A stretch of 64,000 nucleotides of DNA. Origin: Rana temporaria. Its lineage: Eukaryota; Chordata; Amphibia; Anura; Ranidae. The position numbers and the translations under genes were made by a program. The stretch spans positions 33,812,006 to 33,876,005 of the forward strand of contig NC_053490.1 of assembly GCF_905171775.1 (NCBI RefSeq), read 5' to 3'. The notes beneath the pieces were generated by a model, which saw only the letters and a list, made by a program, of their open reading frames with translations, made no database searches and was not told the DNA's origin. This document shows positions 44,789 to 55,379 of this stretch, piece by piece (within the stretch, counting starts at the first letter, position 1; every line of letters starts with the position of its first letter).

Positions 44789-46518
44789 TAGTGTTGCTCA
44801 CGAATATTCGTATTGCGAATATTCGGCTCGAATATGGCATATTCGAGTATTCGCGATATATTTCGAATTTCGCGGTGAATATTCGCGATTCCGAATATTC
44901 GCATTTTTTCAATTTTATTTTTAAAACAGATCACATCCTATCGACGTCTAAAAGCATTGCTGGTATGATTAGAGACCCTGGGCCGAGTAGCTAAGCTGAA
45001 GCGATCCTTTTATGTTGCCGAATTAAAAAAAAAAAAATTGTGAATTTTCGCTAATGCGAATGCGAAAATGATTGCGAATTTTCGATAACTGTGGTAGGAG
45101 AACTCTGATTGTCTCTGATGCAAAAGGGGGGGGGGGGCTTTGTGTATGTTTCTGTTATTAATATTTGTATGTTTGATATTATTTTTTTTTGTAAGAAGGA
45201 AAAAATTGCGCATACCTTAAAAAAAAGGGGAGAATACAGCAGCAACTCAAAAATGTTATACAACATAAATTAATACAAGACAGAAAATGGAGTCGCTCTA
45301 CAAGAATAAAAAATATGTCTAGTGACAAGACATGTGGGCAAATTATAAAATAAGCAAGCGCAAATAACTTGTGAAATACACAGTGAAACAAATATATAAA
45401 GAAATAAAGTCCCAATAATAGAAAAATAATCTTTCATAAAAATGTCTTTGATATGTGAAGTGAAAAAAAAGTCCAAAGCATGCAGCATGAACGTGTTCAA
45501 TCTTCAAGGTGTTTGATTGACAAACGGCTGTGACAGATGGATAGAGTAAAGAATCACCACCAATGCAAAACACTTTTTATTTTCTATTGTAAAATATCAA
45601 GAATATTCTGAGCCAATCAGAGTGCTCCTTCCGCATTTGCCGAATATTCGCAATTATTTTGTATTGTAAAATATCAAGAATATTCTGAGCCAATCAGAGT
45701 GCTCCTTCCGCATTTGCCGAATATTCGCAATTATTTTGTATTGTAAAATATCAAGAATATTCTGAGCCAATCAGAGTGCTCCTTCCGCATTTGTCGAATA
45801 TTCGCAATTATTTTGTATTGTAAAATATCACGAATATTCTGAGCCAATCAGAGTGCTCCTTCCGCATTTGCCGAATATTCGCAATTATTTTGTATTGTAA
45901 AATATCAAGAATATTCTGAGCCAATCAGAGTGCTCCTTCCGCATTTGTCGAATATTCGCAATTATTTTGTATTGTAAAATATCACGAATATTCTGAGCCA
46001 ATCAGAGTGCTCCTTCCGCATTTGCCGAATATTCGCAATTATTTTGTATTGTAAAATATCAAGAATATTCTGAGCCAATCAGAGTGCTCCTTCCGCATTT
46101 GCCGAATATTCGCAATTATTTTGTATTGTAAAATATCAAGAATATTCTGAGCCAATCAGAGTGCTCCTTCCGCATTTGCCGAATATTCGCAATTATTTTG
46201 TATTGTAAAATATCACGAATATTCTGAGCCAATCAGAGTGCTCCTACAGCATTTGTCGAAATTGCGCAGTAAATATTGCATTCGCATTTTGCGAAATTTC
46301 GAAAAAATATCAAGAATATTCTGAGCCAATCAGAGTGCTCCTACCGCAGTTATCGAAAATTCGCAATTATTTTCGCATTCGCAATAGCGAAAATTCGCAA
46401 TCATTTCATTTCGATAAAATATCACGAATATTCGAATTTAGCGAATATATCTCGAATATTCGACTATATATTCGAGATATATCGCGAAATCGAATATGGC
46501 GTATTCTGCTCAACACTA
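44789..46518. mobile_element. Second hAT-like element, nested inside the first
   Basis: Ends TAGTGTTGCTCACGAATATT and GGCGTATTCTGCTCAACACTA, flanked by perfect 8-bp duplications CCCATGAT (44781-44788 and 46519-46526). The interior is dense in CGAATATTCG words. It carries a 77-bp tandem array. No transposase. Confidence 0.92.
45584..46263. repeat. 77-bp tandem repeat, about 9 units
   Basis: Unit GTATTGTAAAATATCAAGAA through CCAATCAGAGTGCTCCTTCC to CGAATATTCGCAATTATTTT. Units differ at CAAGAAT/CACGAAT and TTGCCG/TTGTCG. Units 3-4 and 5-6 share the same variant pair, pointing to a 154-bp duplication step. A divergent unit lies at 46304-46375. Confidence 0.95.
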
Positions 46519-47197
46519 CCCATGATACACCGCACGACTCCTCTGCATTTATGGGTGCTGATATTGCTGCATTTATGGGTGCTGGTAAGGCCATATTTAT
46601 GGGTGATAAGGCCGCAATTATGGCAGCCCGGCCCCTCTCTGGCTCTCTCATGGATTTCTCTCTTTTTTTTGGGCTGGTATATTAATGCTGTGGGGCTGGT
46701 ATGAAATTATTTCCAGGGCTGGTTTTCATTCCCAGTCCGGCCCTGGTTGTGAGGATGCTTTTCTTCAGCAGGAACAGGGAAGCTGGTCAGAGTTGATGGG
46801 AAGATAGATGGAGACAAATACAGGGCAATTATAGAAGAAAATCTGTTCCAGTCTACTAAAGACTTGAGGTTCACATTCTAGCAGGACAACAACCCTAAAC
46901 ATACAGCCATATGCGTGTGCACAGGGTGTGCCAGATGGGCCTGCGCACACCCTAATCACGTTGCGCTGCACAGATTCCCCCTGCTGCTTGGCTGCAGAAG
47001 AAGGGACTGGGGAATCTTTACTTAAAAGTGAGACATCAGGGGTCTGTTTAGACCTCTGATATCTCACCAAAGCCCCCCAATGGAGCTTCTAAAAAATTGT
47101 ATATAAAATAATAATATATTAAATAAAATTGTAAAAAATAGAAAATTAAAAAAAAAAAATGCTAAAAAAGTTATGATGACACGGCCCACTGCTCTAT

Positions 47198-47198
<1 letters not shown>

Positions 47199-47238
<40 letters not shown>
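47199..47238. repeat. (TA)n microsatellite
   Basis: About 20 TA dinucleotides, immediately before the MITE. Confidence 0.95.
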
Positions 47239-47242
<4 letters not shown>

Positions 47243-47243
<1 letters not shown>

Positions 47244-47947
47244 GGGGAGATTCAGATAGAGATACGATGGCGTATCTCCTGATACGCCGTCGTATCTTTG
47301 AGATCTGACAGTCGGATCTATGCGGCTGATTCATAGAATCAGGTTCCGCATAGATCTCCCTAAGATCCGACAGGTATAAGTGACTTACACCGTCGGATCT
47401 TAGGCTGCAATCTCCCGCCGGCCGCTAGGTGGCGCTTCCATTTGTATACGCGACGAATATGCAAATGAGGAAACGAACGCCCGCCCGTCGCTTTTTTTTT
47501 ACGTCGTTTGCGTTCGGCTTTTTCCGGCGGATAGTTACCCCTGCTATATGCGGCGTATCCTATGTTAAGTATGGCCGTCGTTCCCGCGCCGAGTTTTGAA
47601 TTTTTACGTCGTTTGCGTAAGTCGTTCGCGGATACGGATTACCGTAATTTACGCTCACGCCGAAACCAATGACGTCCTAGCGACGTCATTGGGGCAATGC
47701 ACACCGGGAAAATTCGCGGATGGCGCATGCGCAGTTAAATTGGCGCGAGGACGCGCCTGATTTAAATTCTACACTCCCCCTAGCCGCAGAATTTGAATTC
47801 CGCCGGGGGATTTACGATACGCCGTCGCAAGTTTTGAGGTAAGTGCTTTCTGAATACAGCACTAGCCTCTCAAACTTGCGCCGGCGGATTGTAAATCAGA
47901 TAGATTACGCGGATCCAAAGATCCGCTAATCTATCTGAATCTACCCC
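47243..47947. mobile_element. CpG-rich MITE family M, copy 10 (AAT duplication)
   Basis: Ends GGGGGAGATTCAGATAG and CTATCTGAATCTACCCC, flanked by AAT (47240-47242 and 47948-47950). CGGCCGCTAGGTGGCGCTT lies at 47419-47437, the family's best CTCF-like word. Confidence 0.88.
47419..47437 (+). promoter_or_regulatory. CTCF-like site in MITE M copy 10
   Basis: CGGCCGCTAGGTGGCGCTT agrees with the CTCF core pattern. Related words occupy the same place in at least ten other M copies. Binding is untested. Confidence 0.45.
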
Positions 47948-48020
47948 AATATAAATACATACACACACGTATGTTTGAGCTTTGGGTGCACACCCTAATG
48001 CCACGGTCTGCGCACACCTA

Positions 48021-48370
48021 TGCCTTTAGCCCACCGCCCTATGCAAAGTCCAGGTTCACTACAATCACCTACAGCCCAGGAACAAGCATGCAGCCAGTTA
48101 AGTTTTCCATATTCATTATATACAAAGACTTGGTCCAGAGACTCAGTGAGTCACCCAGCCCCCCCCCCCCCCCCCCCCATCACAAGATCTCATGATCCCT
48201 TCAATCGGATAAAAGTCATTGTTTGTTGTGACATCGTTCTGTTTATACAATAAGCAGGCAGCTGTGTTTGTTCCAATTAAGTTGAATTATTTGCAAAGTA
48301 AATTATTCATGTCACTGGTAATTTAAAGAGACAGACCTGGTCACGCTCTTTTAAATGGAGACCGGGTGGA
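48021..48370. other. Unassigned, with poly-C run
   Basis: A run of about 20 C at 48158-48178; otherwise no gene or repeat recognised. Confidence 0.35.
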
Positions 48371-48374
48371 ACCC

Positions 48375-49765
48375 CAGTGTGCAGACTGCAGAGGACCATC
48401 ATGACAGAGGGCCACCATAACAGGAGATCACCATGACATAGAGCCACCATGGCAGGGGACCACCATGCAGGGCTGGGAGAAGGGGTGGGCAGGAGGGACG
48501 GCTTCCCTGGGCGCAATGGTTTACTGCAGGAATGTGGGTACCCTGACCCTAAGAGAAATAGGGGGGCGCAGTTTGGCATCTTTGCCCTGGGCGCTGGGTG
48601 ACCTTGTCCTGGCACTGCAACCATGACAGAGGGCCATCATGACAGAGGGCCAAAATGAAAGGGGACCACCATGACAGAGGCCAAAATGAAAGGGGACCAC
48701 CATGACAGGAGACCACCATGACAGAGGGCCGCCATTACAGGGGACCACCATGACAGAGGGCCGCCATGACAGGGGACTACCATGACAGAGAGCCGCCATG
48801 ACAGGGGACCACCATGACAGGAGACCACCATGACAGAGGGCCACCATGACAGAGGGCCGCCATGACAGAGGACCACCATGACAGAGGGCCACCATGGCAG
48901 CAGACCACCATGACAGGAGACCACCATGACAGGAGACCACCATGACAGGCGACCACCATGACAGCAGACCGCCATGACAGCAGTCCACCATGACAGGAGG
49001 CCACCATGACAGAGGGCCACCATGACAGAGGGCCACCATGACAGGCGACCACCATGACAGGCGACCACCATGACAGGGGACCACCATGACAGGAGACCAC
49101 CATGACAGAAGACCACCATGACAGGAGACCACCATGACAGAGGGCCACCATGACAGAGGGCCACCATGTTAGGGGACCACCATGACAGAGGTCCACCATG
49201 ACAGCAGACCACCATGACAGGAGACCACCATGACAGAGGGCCACCATGACAGAAGACCACAATGACAGGAGACCACCATGACAGAGGTCCACCATGACAG
49301 GAGACCACCATGACAGGAGACCACCATGACAGCGGACCACCATGACAGCAGACCACCATGACAGGAGACCACCATGACAGAGGACCACCATGACAGAGGG
49401 CCACCATGACAGAAGACCACCATGACAGCAGACCACCATGACAGGAGACCACCATGACAGAGGACCACCATGACAGAGGGCCACCATGACAGAAGACCAC
49501 AATGACAGGAGACCACCATGACAGAGGGCCACCATGACAAAGGGCCACCATGACAGCAGACCACCATGACAGGAGACCACCATGACAGAGGACCACCATG
49601 ACAGCAGACCACCATGACAGGAGACCACCATGACAGAGGACCACCATGACAGAGGGCCACCATGACAGAAGACCACAATGACAGGAGACCACCATGACAG
49701 AGGGCCACCATGACAAAGGACCACCATGACAGGCGACCACCATGACAGGGGAAGACCATGACAGA
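48375..49765. repeat. 16-bp minisatellite (GACCACCATGACAGGA)
   Basis: About 80 units of GACCACCATGACAGGA and variants. The minus strand is stop-free in all frames (up to 415 codons of Trp/His/Cys/Gly repeats), an artefact of the 16-bp period. It is interrupted by a small hAT-like MITE at 48468-48617. Confidence 0.95.
48468..48617. mobile_element. Small hAT-like MITE inside the 16-bp array
   Basis: Starts CAGGGCTGGGAGAAGG and ends GTCCTGGCACTG. Flanks CCACCATG and CAACCATG match 7 of 8, but the array itself repeats this word, so the duplication is only suggestive. Confidence 0.6.
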
Positions 49766-49769
49766 GAAT

Positions 49770-50402
49770 CACTATGATAAACAGGCAATTGGAATTTAAA
49801 AGAAGAAGCAGCAATGTATCCTCTGTGTAGCAACCAGTAAAGACATTGCCTCCTTGTCAAATCTGAAATCTGGATTGTTGCCATGGGTTACCACCACACA
49901 CTGCACATCAGCATTGTTCTTTCCCTGCTGCTTACAGCTACTTCAATTAAGCTTTGTTTTAAATTGGGTGTAAACCCGCGTAGACTTTGGGTATTGGGCA
50001 ACAGTAAAAGCACAAGGATGGGCTGTGTAGTAAATCCACGTATTTGTAAGTACGGGTACACACGTCTAAAAAAATGATTCTAGCTATTCTTGGGGTGTGT
50101 TGTGTGTGTGCACGTGCCAATATACACATATTTATCATTTAAAATCTGCATTGCTATTCTATGCAGGTACCTGCATATACACACAAATGCTTTACCAGGC
50201 TCAGTGTTAGGGCCCCTTGCACATGGGGCAGTCTAGGAGCAGTGCGTTCTTCTTGGCATTTTAGAGTACCCAAGAGGGACAGTTGCAGCGTCCGACCCCG
50301 TTGCTGCTGCAGGCAACCTGTCAAAGCCTTTGGCAGGCTGTATTGGACAGGATGCTATACAGACCGGGGCCTTACTAAGATCCAGTATGAATACACCAGC
50401 CT
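49770..50402. other. Unassigned sequence, no gene
   Basis: Contains a MITE-like GTTAGGGCCCCTTGCACATG at about 50207 without a partner. No coding support. Confidence 0.3.
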
Positions 50403-50690
50403 CAGTGCTATCCATAGGCGTGCGCACAGGGTGTGCTGGATGTGCCTGGGCACACCTTAATCACCCTGTGCTATGCAGATTTCCCCTGCCGAACGCCCCT
50501 ACCCCCGTGGCAGCTGAGGCTACAGAGAAAGGGACTGGGGAAACACTGTCCTCAGTCTATTTCTTTGCAATTTCACCAAAGCCCCTCAATGGGTCTCCTA
50601 ACAAATTGTAAAAAAAAAAATGATATACTAAAAAAAAGAAAATTGTAAAAAATAATAACAAAATAAAATGATAATACAAAAACAACGACT
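50403..50690. mobile_element. Second copy of the GCGTGCGCACAGGGTGTGC repeat, truncated
   Basis: CCATAGGCGTGCGCACAGGG followed by GTGCGC-free CCTGGGCACACC-TTAATCACC matches 46913 onward, including CACCAAAGCCCC-CAATGG. The right part is missing. Confidence 0.65.
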
Positions 50691-50808
50691 GAAACCAATC
50701 TCATTCCCTACTTGCCACCAGGTCTCTGGAGGTCGGGGAGAGCGCTACAATTGTTTAACCTAAAGCAGAGAGAACTGAACTCCACTATACTTCACTGAAG
50801 CAAAAATA

Positions 50809-51233
50809 CAGTGAAATCTCGGATTGCGAGTAACACGGTTAACAAGCGTTTCACAATACGGGCATTTTTTTTTAAATCTTGACTTGGTTGTCTCATAAAA
50901 CGAGCAGGATTCAAGCCACAGTGGTGTGCGGTGCTGCATTTGGCCAGAGGTGCAGGGGCGCCGGAGCCGTTTGGAAATACTCAGTTCCCAAGCCTTTCTG
51001 AGGTTTTCCGCGTTCAGCCGAGCTGTCCCTGAGCCTTTCCCAGTATTTCTGAGGCTCTCCGGTGCCACCCCACCCCTGGCCACATGCGGTATTGCATGCC
51101 ATAGAAGTCAATGCTGAACAAATTATTTTAGTTTCCATTGACTTCTATGGGGAAACTCGCTTTGATATGCGAGTACTTTGGATTACGAGCATTCTCCTGG
51201 AACGGATTATGCTCGTAATCCGAGGTTCCACTG
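50809..51233. mobile_element. Mariner-like MITE (TA duplication)
   Basis: Ends CAGTGAAATCTCGGATTGCG and CGTAATCCGAGGTTCCACTG are inverted, with TA on both sides (50807-50808 and 51234-51235). Inner inverted block TTTCCATTGACTTCTATGG / CCATAGAAGTCAATG. No transposase. Confidence 0.8.
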
Positions 51234-51239
51234 TACTTA

Positions 51240-52202
51240 CTTAGGTCCATTGGTCTGATGCCCCTCGCTAGTGGCGGTATCTTCTCCCCGGTTTCTTTTG
51301 GGTGCCAGTCTTTGGCTGTAGATGATTGACGTGCTGATAAGGCGCGTCACGCGTTCCGAAAATAGCCGAACTGGGACTCGGCTCTATACGGCGCCTGCGC
51401 AGTCAGCTCTACACGGCACCTAGTCTGTGCGCACACGCCGTATAGAGCCGAGTCCCAGTCTGGCTATTTTCGGAAACGCGCGACGCGCCTTATCCGCACG
51501 TCAATCATCTACGCCTCTTCATAGGAACGCCTATTCCTCGCGGGAGTGAGAACCCGGAAGCCAGGTGAAAAAGAACTATAAGACGGTATGTACAGTGAAA
51601 AAAAATCAAAATACCAGCAAACTGTACATGTCGGAAGTATGCTGGATGTAATGGTATATACCGTATTTATCGGCGTATACCGCGCACTTTTTTGCCCTGA
51701 AATTCAGGGCGAAATCGTGGGTGCGCGATATACGCCGATATCCGCTTCCCGCGCTGAGTTTAAACTACTGCGCCGGCATATACCGAGCGCATTACAATCC
51801 TGTATAGTCGGGCAGGCTCGGCTCCTCTCGCAGTCACGTCCTGGACGTACAGGACGCACAGGACGTGACCGCGAGAGTTGCCGAGCCTGCCCGACTATAC
51901 ACGAGTGTACTGCGCTCGGTATATGCCGGCGCAGTAATTCAAACTCAGCGCGGGAAGCGGAGATCGAGCGGGGAGGACACCGCAGAAGGACGCCTGACCC
52001 GACGAGGAGGACACCACCGAAGCCGCAGACGGACGCCGGACCCGACGAGGCCGCCGATGGACGCTGTGCAAGGCACCAAAACTGTAAGTACTAATATCTT
52101 TTTTCCACAGGAATGCGGGTCCACTTTAGGGGTGCGCGCTATACGCCGGAGCGCGCAATACCCCGATAAATACGGTAGATGTTTTTTAGGGTGAACCTCC
52201 GC
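51240..52202. mobile_element. TTAA-type foldback element, left end lost
   Basis: The right end GGGTGAACCTCCGCT precedes TTAA (52203-52206). A large inverted repeat spans 51323-51512 (TGATTGACGTGC-GATAAGGC, CCGAGTCCCAG), similar in design to the element at 19427. The expected left end AGCGGAGGTTCACCC is not visible. It contains the element 51661-52175. Confidence 0.6.
51661..52175. mobile_element. MITE with CCGTATTTATCGGCGTATA ends (TA duplication)
   Basis: CCGTATTTATCGG and CCGATAAATACGG are inverted, with TA on both sides (51659-51660 and 52176-52177). The interior folds as a long hairpin (about 51745-51960; TATACCGAGCGCA against TGCGCTCGGTATA). The plus-strand 168-codon frame follows this hairpin and is not a gene. 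Confidence 0.8.
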
Positions 52203-52206
52203 TTTA

Positions 52207-52547
52207 AGTGAGGACTGTCGATGACAGTTTGGTCAGCATGCTGGGAGCGCGCTCTCAACCCATAACCCTCCTGCCGCCATGGAAGCAGATGCTGGGCAGT
52301 AAAGCACCCCTCCTAAATGGGACTAGAATGTGAATAGAAAGTCACAGCCCACTACTGATGGCGGGGGAGGGGGTCTGAGCGAAGAGCAGCCATCCCATAT
52401 GGTAAAAGTATTCTATATGATGACGTGTAGCAGCATGCATATATACAAAGGCCCTATTGGCTGGCGGAAGCTTGCTATAATTAAGTGTAGGCCTGACACA
52501 TAGGCAGCCCCCCTCCCCTCCCAGCATCGCATTCACGTGTAGACTCA
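52207..52547. other. Unique-looking sequence
   Basis: No repeat or gene recognised. It lies downstream (minus strand) of the possible exon that follows. Confidence 0.3.
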
Positions 52548-53047
52548 CTAGACACTCCTGTAGTGCCGTCTCCTGCAGACCTGACACAGGGGAGTCGGGG
52601 GATCCAGAAGGTCCCAGAGCTCAGATGTATATAATAGTCTTCCCTGGATAGCTTTTGTATATATTGTCCTCCCATCCTCCCTGCAAATCCCAATATAAAA
52701 GCATAACCAACCAATCACAGCCATTATTCCCAGTAAAACCAGGGCTGTCTTAATGAGAGGGCACACCAGGGCACTGCCCAGGGGCCCCAGCTGCATGGGG
52801 GGCCCCTGCACTTTCCCCAAAGCAGCTGGCCCTTGTGCCCACACTGCCCCGAAATTGGGGGCCCCATGATGGCACTGGGAGTGATAGATACACAGGGGAG
52901 GCAGTCTGCCTCCTGCCTACTTGATGTCTGTTTACCTGCACTGTCATCATTATAGGGGCCCCAGAGCATTTCTTTGCCCGGGGGCCCATGATGCTATTAA
53001 GATGGCCCTGAGTAAAACAACCAGGAAAAAGCCGATTAAATCTTCCA
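52548..53047 (-). pseudogene. Possible terminal exon interrupted by a hAT MITE (unrecognised)
   Basis: On the minus strand a good splice acceptor (CCCCTTTACAG, ending at 53048) precedes the frame. Ignoring the MITE at 52740-53010, one frame stays open for about 74 codons to TAG (52548-52550). It predicts a strongly hydrophobic stretch (FFLVVLLGIMAVIGWLCFYI) spanning the insertion site, followed by a charged tail ending RRRHYRSV, as in a small single-pass membrane protein. I do not recognise the protein. If the frame was coding, the insertion breaks it. It could equally be chance. Confidence 0.3.
52740..53010. mobile_element. hAT-like MITE in the possible exon
   Basis: Ends CAGGGCTGTCTTA and TTAAGATGGCCCTG, flanked by perfect 8-bp duplications AGTAAAAC (52732-52739 and 53011-53018). 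The interior has GGGGCCCC-rich blocks in both orientations. Confidence 0.92.
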
Positions 53048-53087
53048 CTGTAAAGGGGACCTGTTATTTGTGATCCTAAACTACTAC

Positions 53088-53754
53088 GGGGTAGATTCAG
53101 GTAGGGAGCGTGTATTTGTGTGCGGGCGTAACGTATCCTATTTACGTTACGCCTCCGCAACTTTGACAGGCAAGTGCAGTATTCACAAAGCAAAGTTGCG
53201 GCGGCGTAGCGTAAATAGGCCGGCGTAAGCCCGCCTAATTCAAATGTGGTGCGTGCGCCGTCCGTGAAAGTATCCCAGTGCGCATGCTCCAAATTAACCC
53301 GCAAAAAGCCAATGCTTTCGACGTGAACGTAAATTACGCACAGCCCTATTCGCGAACGACTTATGCAAACAACGTAATGGACGGAAAATTTGACGCTGGC
53401 CCGACGTCCATACTTAACATTGGCTGCGCCTCATATAGCAGGGGTAACTTTACGCCGGAAAAAGCCTTACGTAAACGGCGTATCTGTACTGCGTCGGCCG
53501 GGCGTACGTTCGTGAATAGGCGTATCTAGCTGTTTTACATATTCTAGGCGTAAATCAGCGTACACGCCCCTAGCGGCCAGCGTAAATATGCAGTTAAGAT
53601 ACGACGGCATAGGAGACTTACGCTGGTCGTATCTTATACAAGTTCTGGCGTATCTGATTCTTTGAATCAGGCGCCAAGATACGACGCCTCAGACTCAGAG
53701 ATACGACGGCGTATCTGGAGATACGCCGTCGTATCTCCTACCTGAATCTGGCCC
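53088..53754. mobile_element. CpG-rich MITE family M, copy 11 (TAC duplication)
   Basis: Ends GGGGTAGATTCAGGTAG and CTACCTGAATCTGGCCC, flanked by TAC (53085-53087 and 53755-53757). ACACGCCCCTAGCGGCCAG lies at 53562-53580. Confidence 0.85.
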
Positions 53755-53859
53755 TACATATTTATTTATCTATTTCAGAACACGAACAGGGAAGCTATCT
53801 GTGCACATTTACTTCACAGATAATAAAGTCACCGGTTTGCAACCTGCGTTTTTTTTTGC

Positions 53860-55378
53860 TTAACCACTTAAGACCCGGACCATTATGCAGGTTAAGGACC
53901 TTGCCCCTTTTTGCGATTCGGCACTGCGTCGCTTTAACTGACAATTGCGTGTTCGTGCGACGTGGCTCCCAAACAAAATTGGCGTCCTTTCTTTGCCACA
54001 AATAGAGCTTTCTTTTGGTGGTATTTGATCACCTCTGCGGTTTTTATTTTTTGCGCTATAAACAAAAATAGAGCGACAATTTTGAAAAAAAAATGCAATA
54101 TTTTTTGCTACAATAAATATCCCAAAAAAAAAGATATAAAAATATTTTTTGTTTCCTCAGTTTAGGCCAATACGGATTCTTCTACCTATTTTTGGTAAAA
54201 AAAAATCGCAATAAGCGGCTAACGATTGGTTTCCGCAAAATGTATAGGGGCAGATCCACAAAGAGAGTACGCTGGCGTATCTACTGATACGCCGGCGTAC
54301 TTTCAAATTTCCTGCGTCGTATCTTTGTTTTGAATCCTCAAAACAAGATACGACGGCATCTGGGTTAGATCCGACAGGTGTACGTCCTTGTACGCCTTCG
54401 GATCTTAGATGCAATACTTCGGCGTCCGCTGGGTGGCGTTCCCGTCGTTTTCCGCGTCGAGTATGCAAATTAGCTATTTCCGACGATCCACAAACGTACG
54501 AGCGGCCGTCGCATTCTTTTACGTCGTCTCTAGTCGGCTTTTTTCGGCGTATAGTTAAATCTGCTATTTGGTGGCGTACGCAATGTTAAGTATGGCCGTC
54601 GTTCCCGCGTATAATTTTAAATTTTTTATTTCGTTTGCGTAAGTCGTCCGTGAATCGGGATGGACGTAATTTCCGTCCACGTCAAAACAATGACGTCCTT
54701 GCGACGTCATTTAGCGCAATGCACGGCGGGAAATTTAGGGACGGCGCATGCGCAGTTCGTTCGGCGCGGGGACGTGCTTCATTTAAATGAAACACGCCCC
54801 CTACTCGCCGATTTGAATTACGCCGCGAGAGATAGACTACGGCGCAAATTCTTTCTGGATTCGAACCAAACAAAAGTAAGTTACGGCGGCATAGCGTATC
54901 TCAGATACGCTGCGCCGGGGCAGATCTTTGTGGATCTGCCCCATAGCGTTTACAAAATAGGGGATAGTTTTATGGCATTTTTATTAATATTTTATTTGTT
55001 TACTACTAATGGTGGCGATCAGCGATTTTTTTTTCTTGACTGCGACATTATGGCGGACACTTCGGACAATTTTGACACATTTTTGGTACCATTGTCATTT
55101 TCACAGCAAAAAGTGCAATAAAAATGCATTGTTTACTGTGAAAATGACAATTGCAGTTTGGGAGTTAACCACTAGGGGGCGCTTTAGGGGTTAAGTGTGA
55201 CCACATATGTGTTTCTAACTGCAGGGGGGGCGGGGCTGGACGTGTGACGTCAGTGATCGTCTTTCCCTATATCAGGGAACAGACAATCAATGACACTGCC
55301 ACAATGAAGAACGGGGAAGCTGTGTTTACACACACCTCTCCCCGTTCTTCAGCTCCTGTGACCGATCGCGGGACACTT
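53860..55378. mobile_element. TTAACCACTTAAG element family H, copy 4, right-truncated, with MITE
   Basis: Starts TTAACCACTTAAGACCCGG. The interior matches copies 1 and 2 up to about CTCCTGTGACCGATCGCGGG, then diverges. It is interrupted by M copy 12 exactly within TGTATAGCGTTTAC. CTCF-like TAACCACTAGGGGGCGCTT at 55166-55184. Confidence 0.82.
54247..54942. mobile_element. CpG-rich MITE family M, copy 12 (ATA duplication)
   Basis: Ends GGGGCAGATCCACAAAG and CTTTGTGGATCTGCCCC, flanked by ATA (54244-54246 and 54943-54945). The uninterrupted H copies have a single ATA here, confirming the 3-bp duplication. Confidence 0.9.
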
Positions 55379-55379
55379 C

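Larger units (their letters stand above)
40196..46745. mobile_element. 6.55-kb hAT-like element inserted in the Tc1 transposase
   Basis: Ends CAGGGCCGGACTGG and CCAGTCCGGCCCTG are perfect inverted repeats. Flanks GTTGTGGG (40188-40195) and GTTGTGAG (46746-46753) are an 8-bp duplication with one mismatch, and Tc1 coding sequence continues across. No transposase remains. Most of the length is a pyrimidine-rich array, a foldback MITE and a second hAT element. Confidence 0.92.
39015..46912 (+). mobile_element. Tc1/mariner element B, multiply interrupted and right-truncated
   Basis: The left terminal repeat begins CAGTGCCTTGAAAAAGTATT after TA (39013-39014). Tc1 sequence is recognisable at 39015-39138, 39286-39322, 39470-40195 and 46746-46912. 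The gaps are filled by an R-family fragment, a 147-bp hAT MITE and a 6.55-kb hAT element. The right terminal repeat is missing: sequence after AACATACAGCC belongs to another repeat. Confidence 0.9.
46913..48020. mobile_element. Repeat with GCGTGTGCACAGGGTGTGCC end, containing a MITE
   Basis: Left CATATGCGTGTGCACAGGG and right GTCTGCGCACACCTATG are imperfect inverted repeats. It cuts off Tc1 element B. A second left-end copy begins near 50411. It contains (TA)n at 47199-47238 and MITE M at 47243-47947. Confidence 0.65.

Noticed and set aside
48637..49884. Minus-strand frame of 415 codons (Trp/His/Cys repeats)
   Set aside because: Artefact of the 16-bp minisatellite. The three overlapping frames give the same peptide.
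51588..52094. Plus-strand 168-codon frame
   Set aside because: It covers the arms of a MITE hairpin, and its peptide has no recognisable domain.
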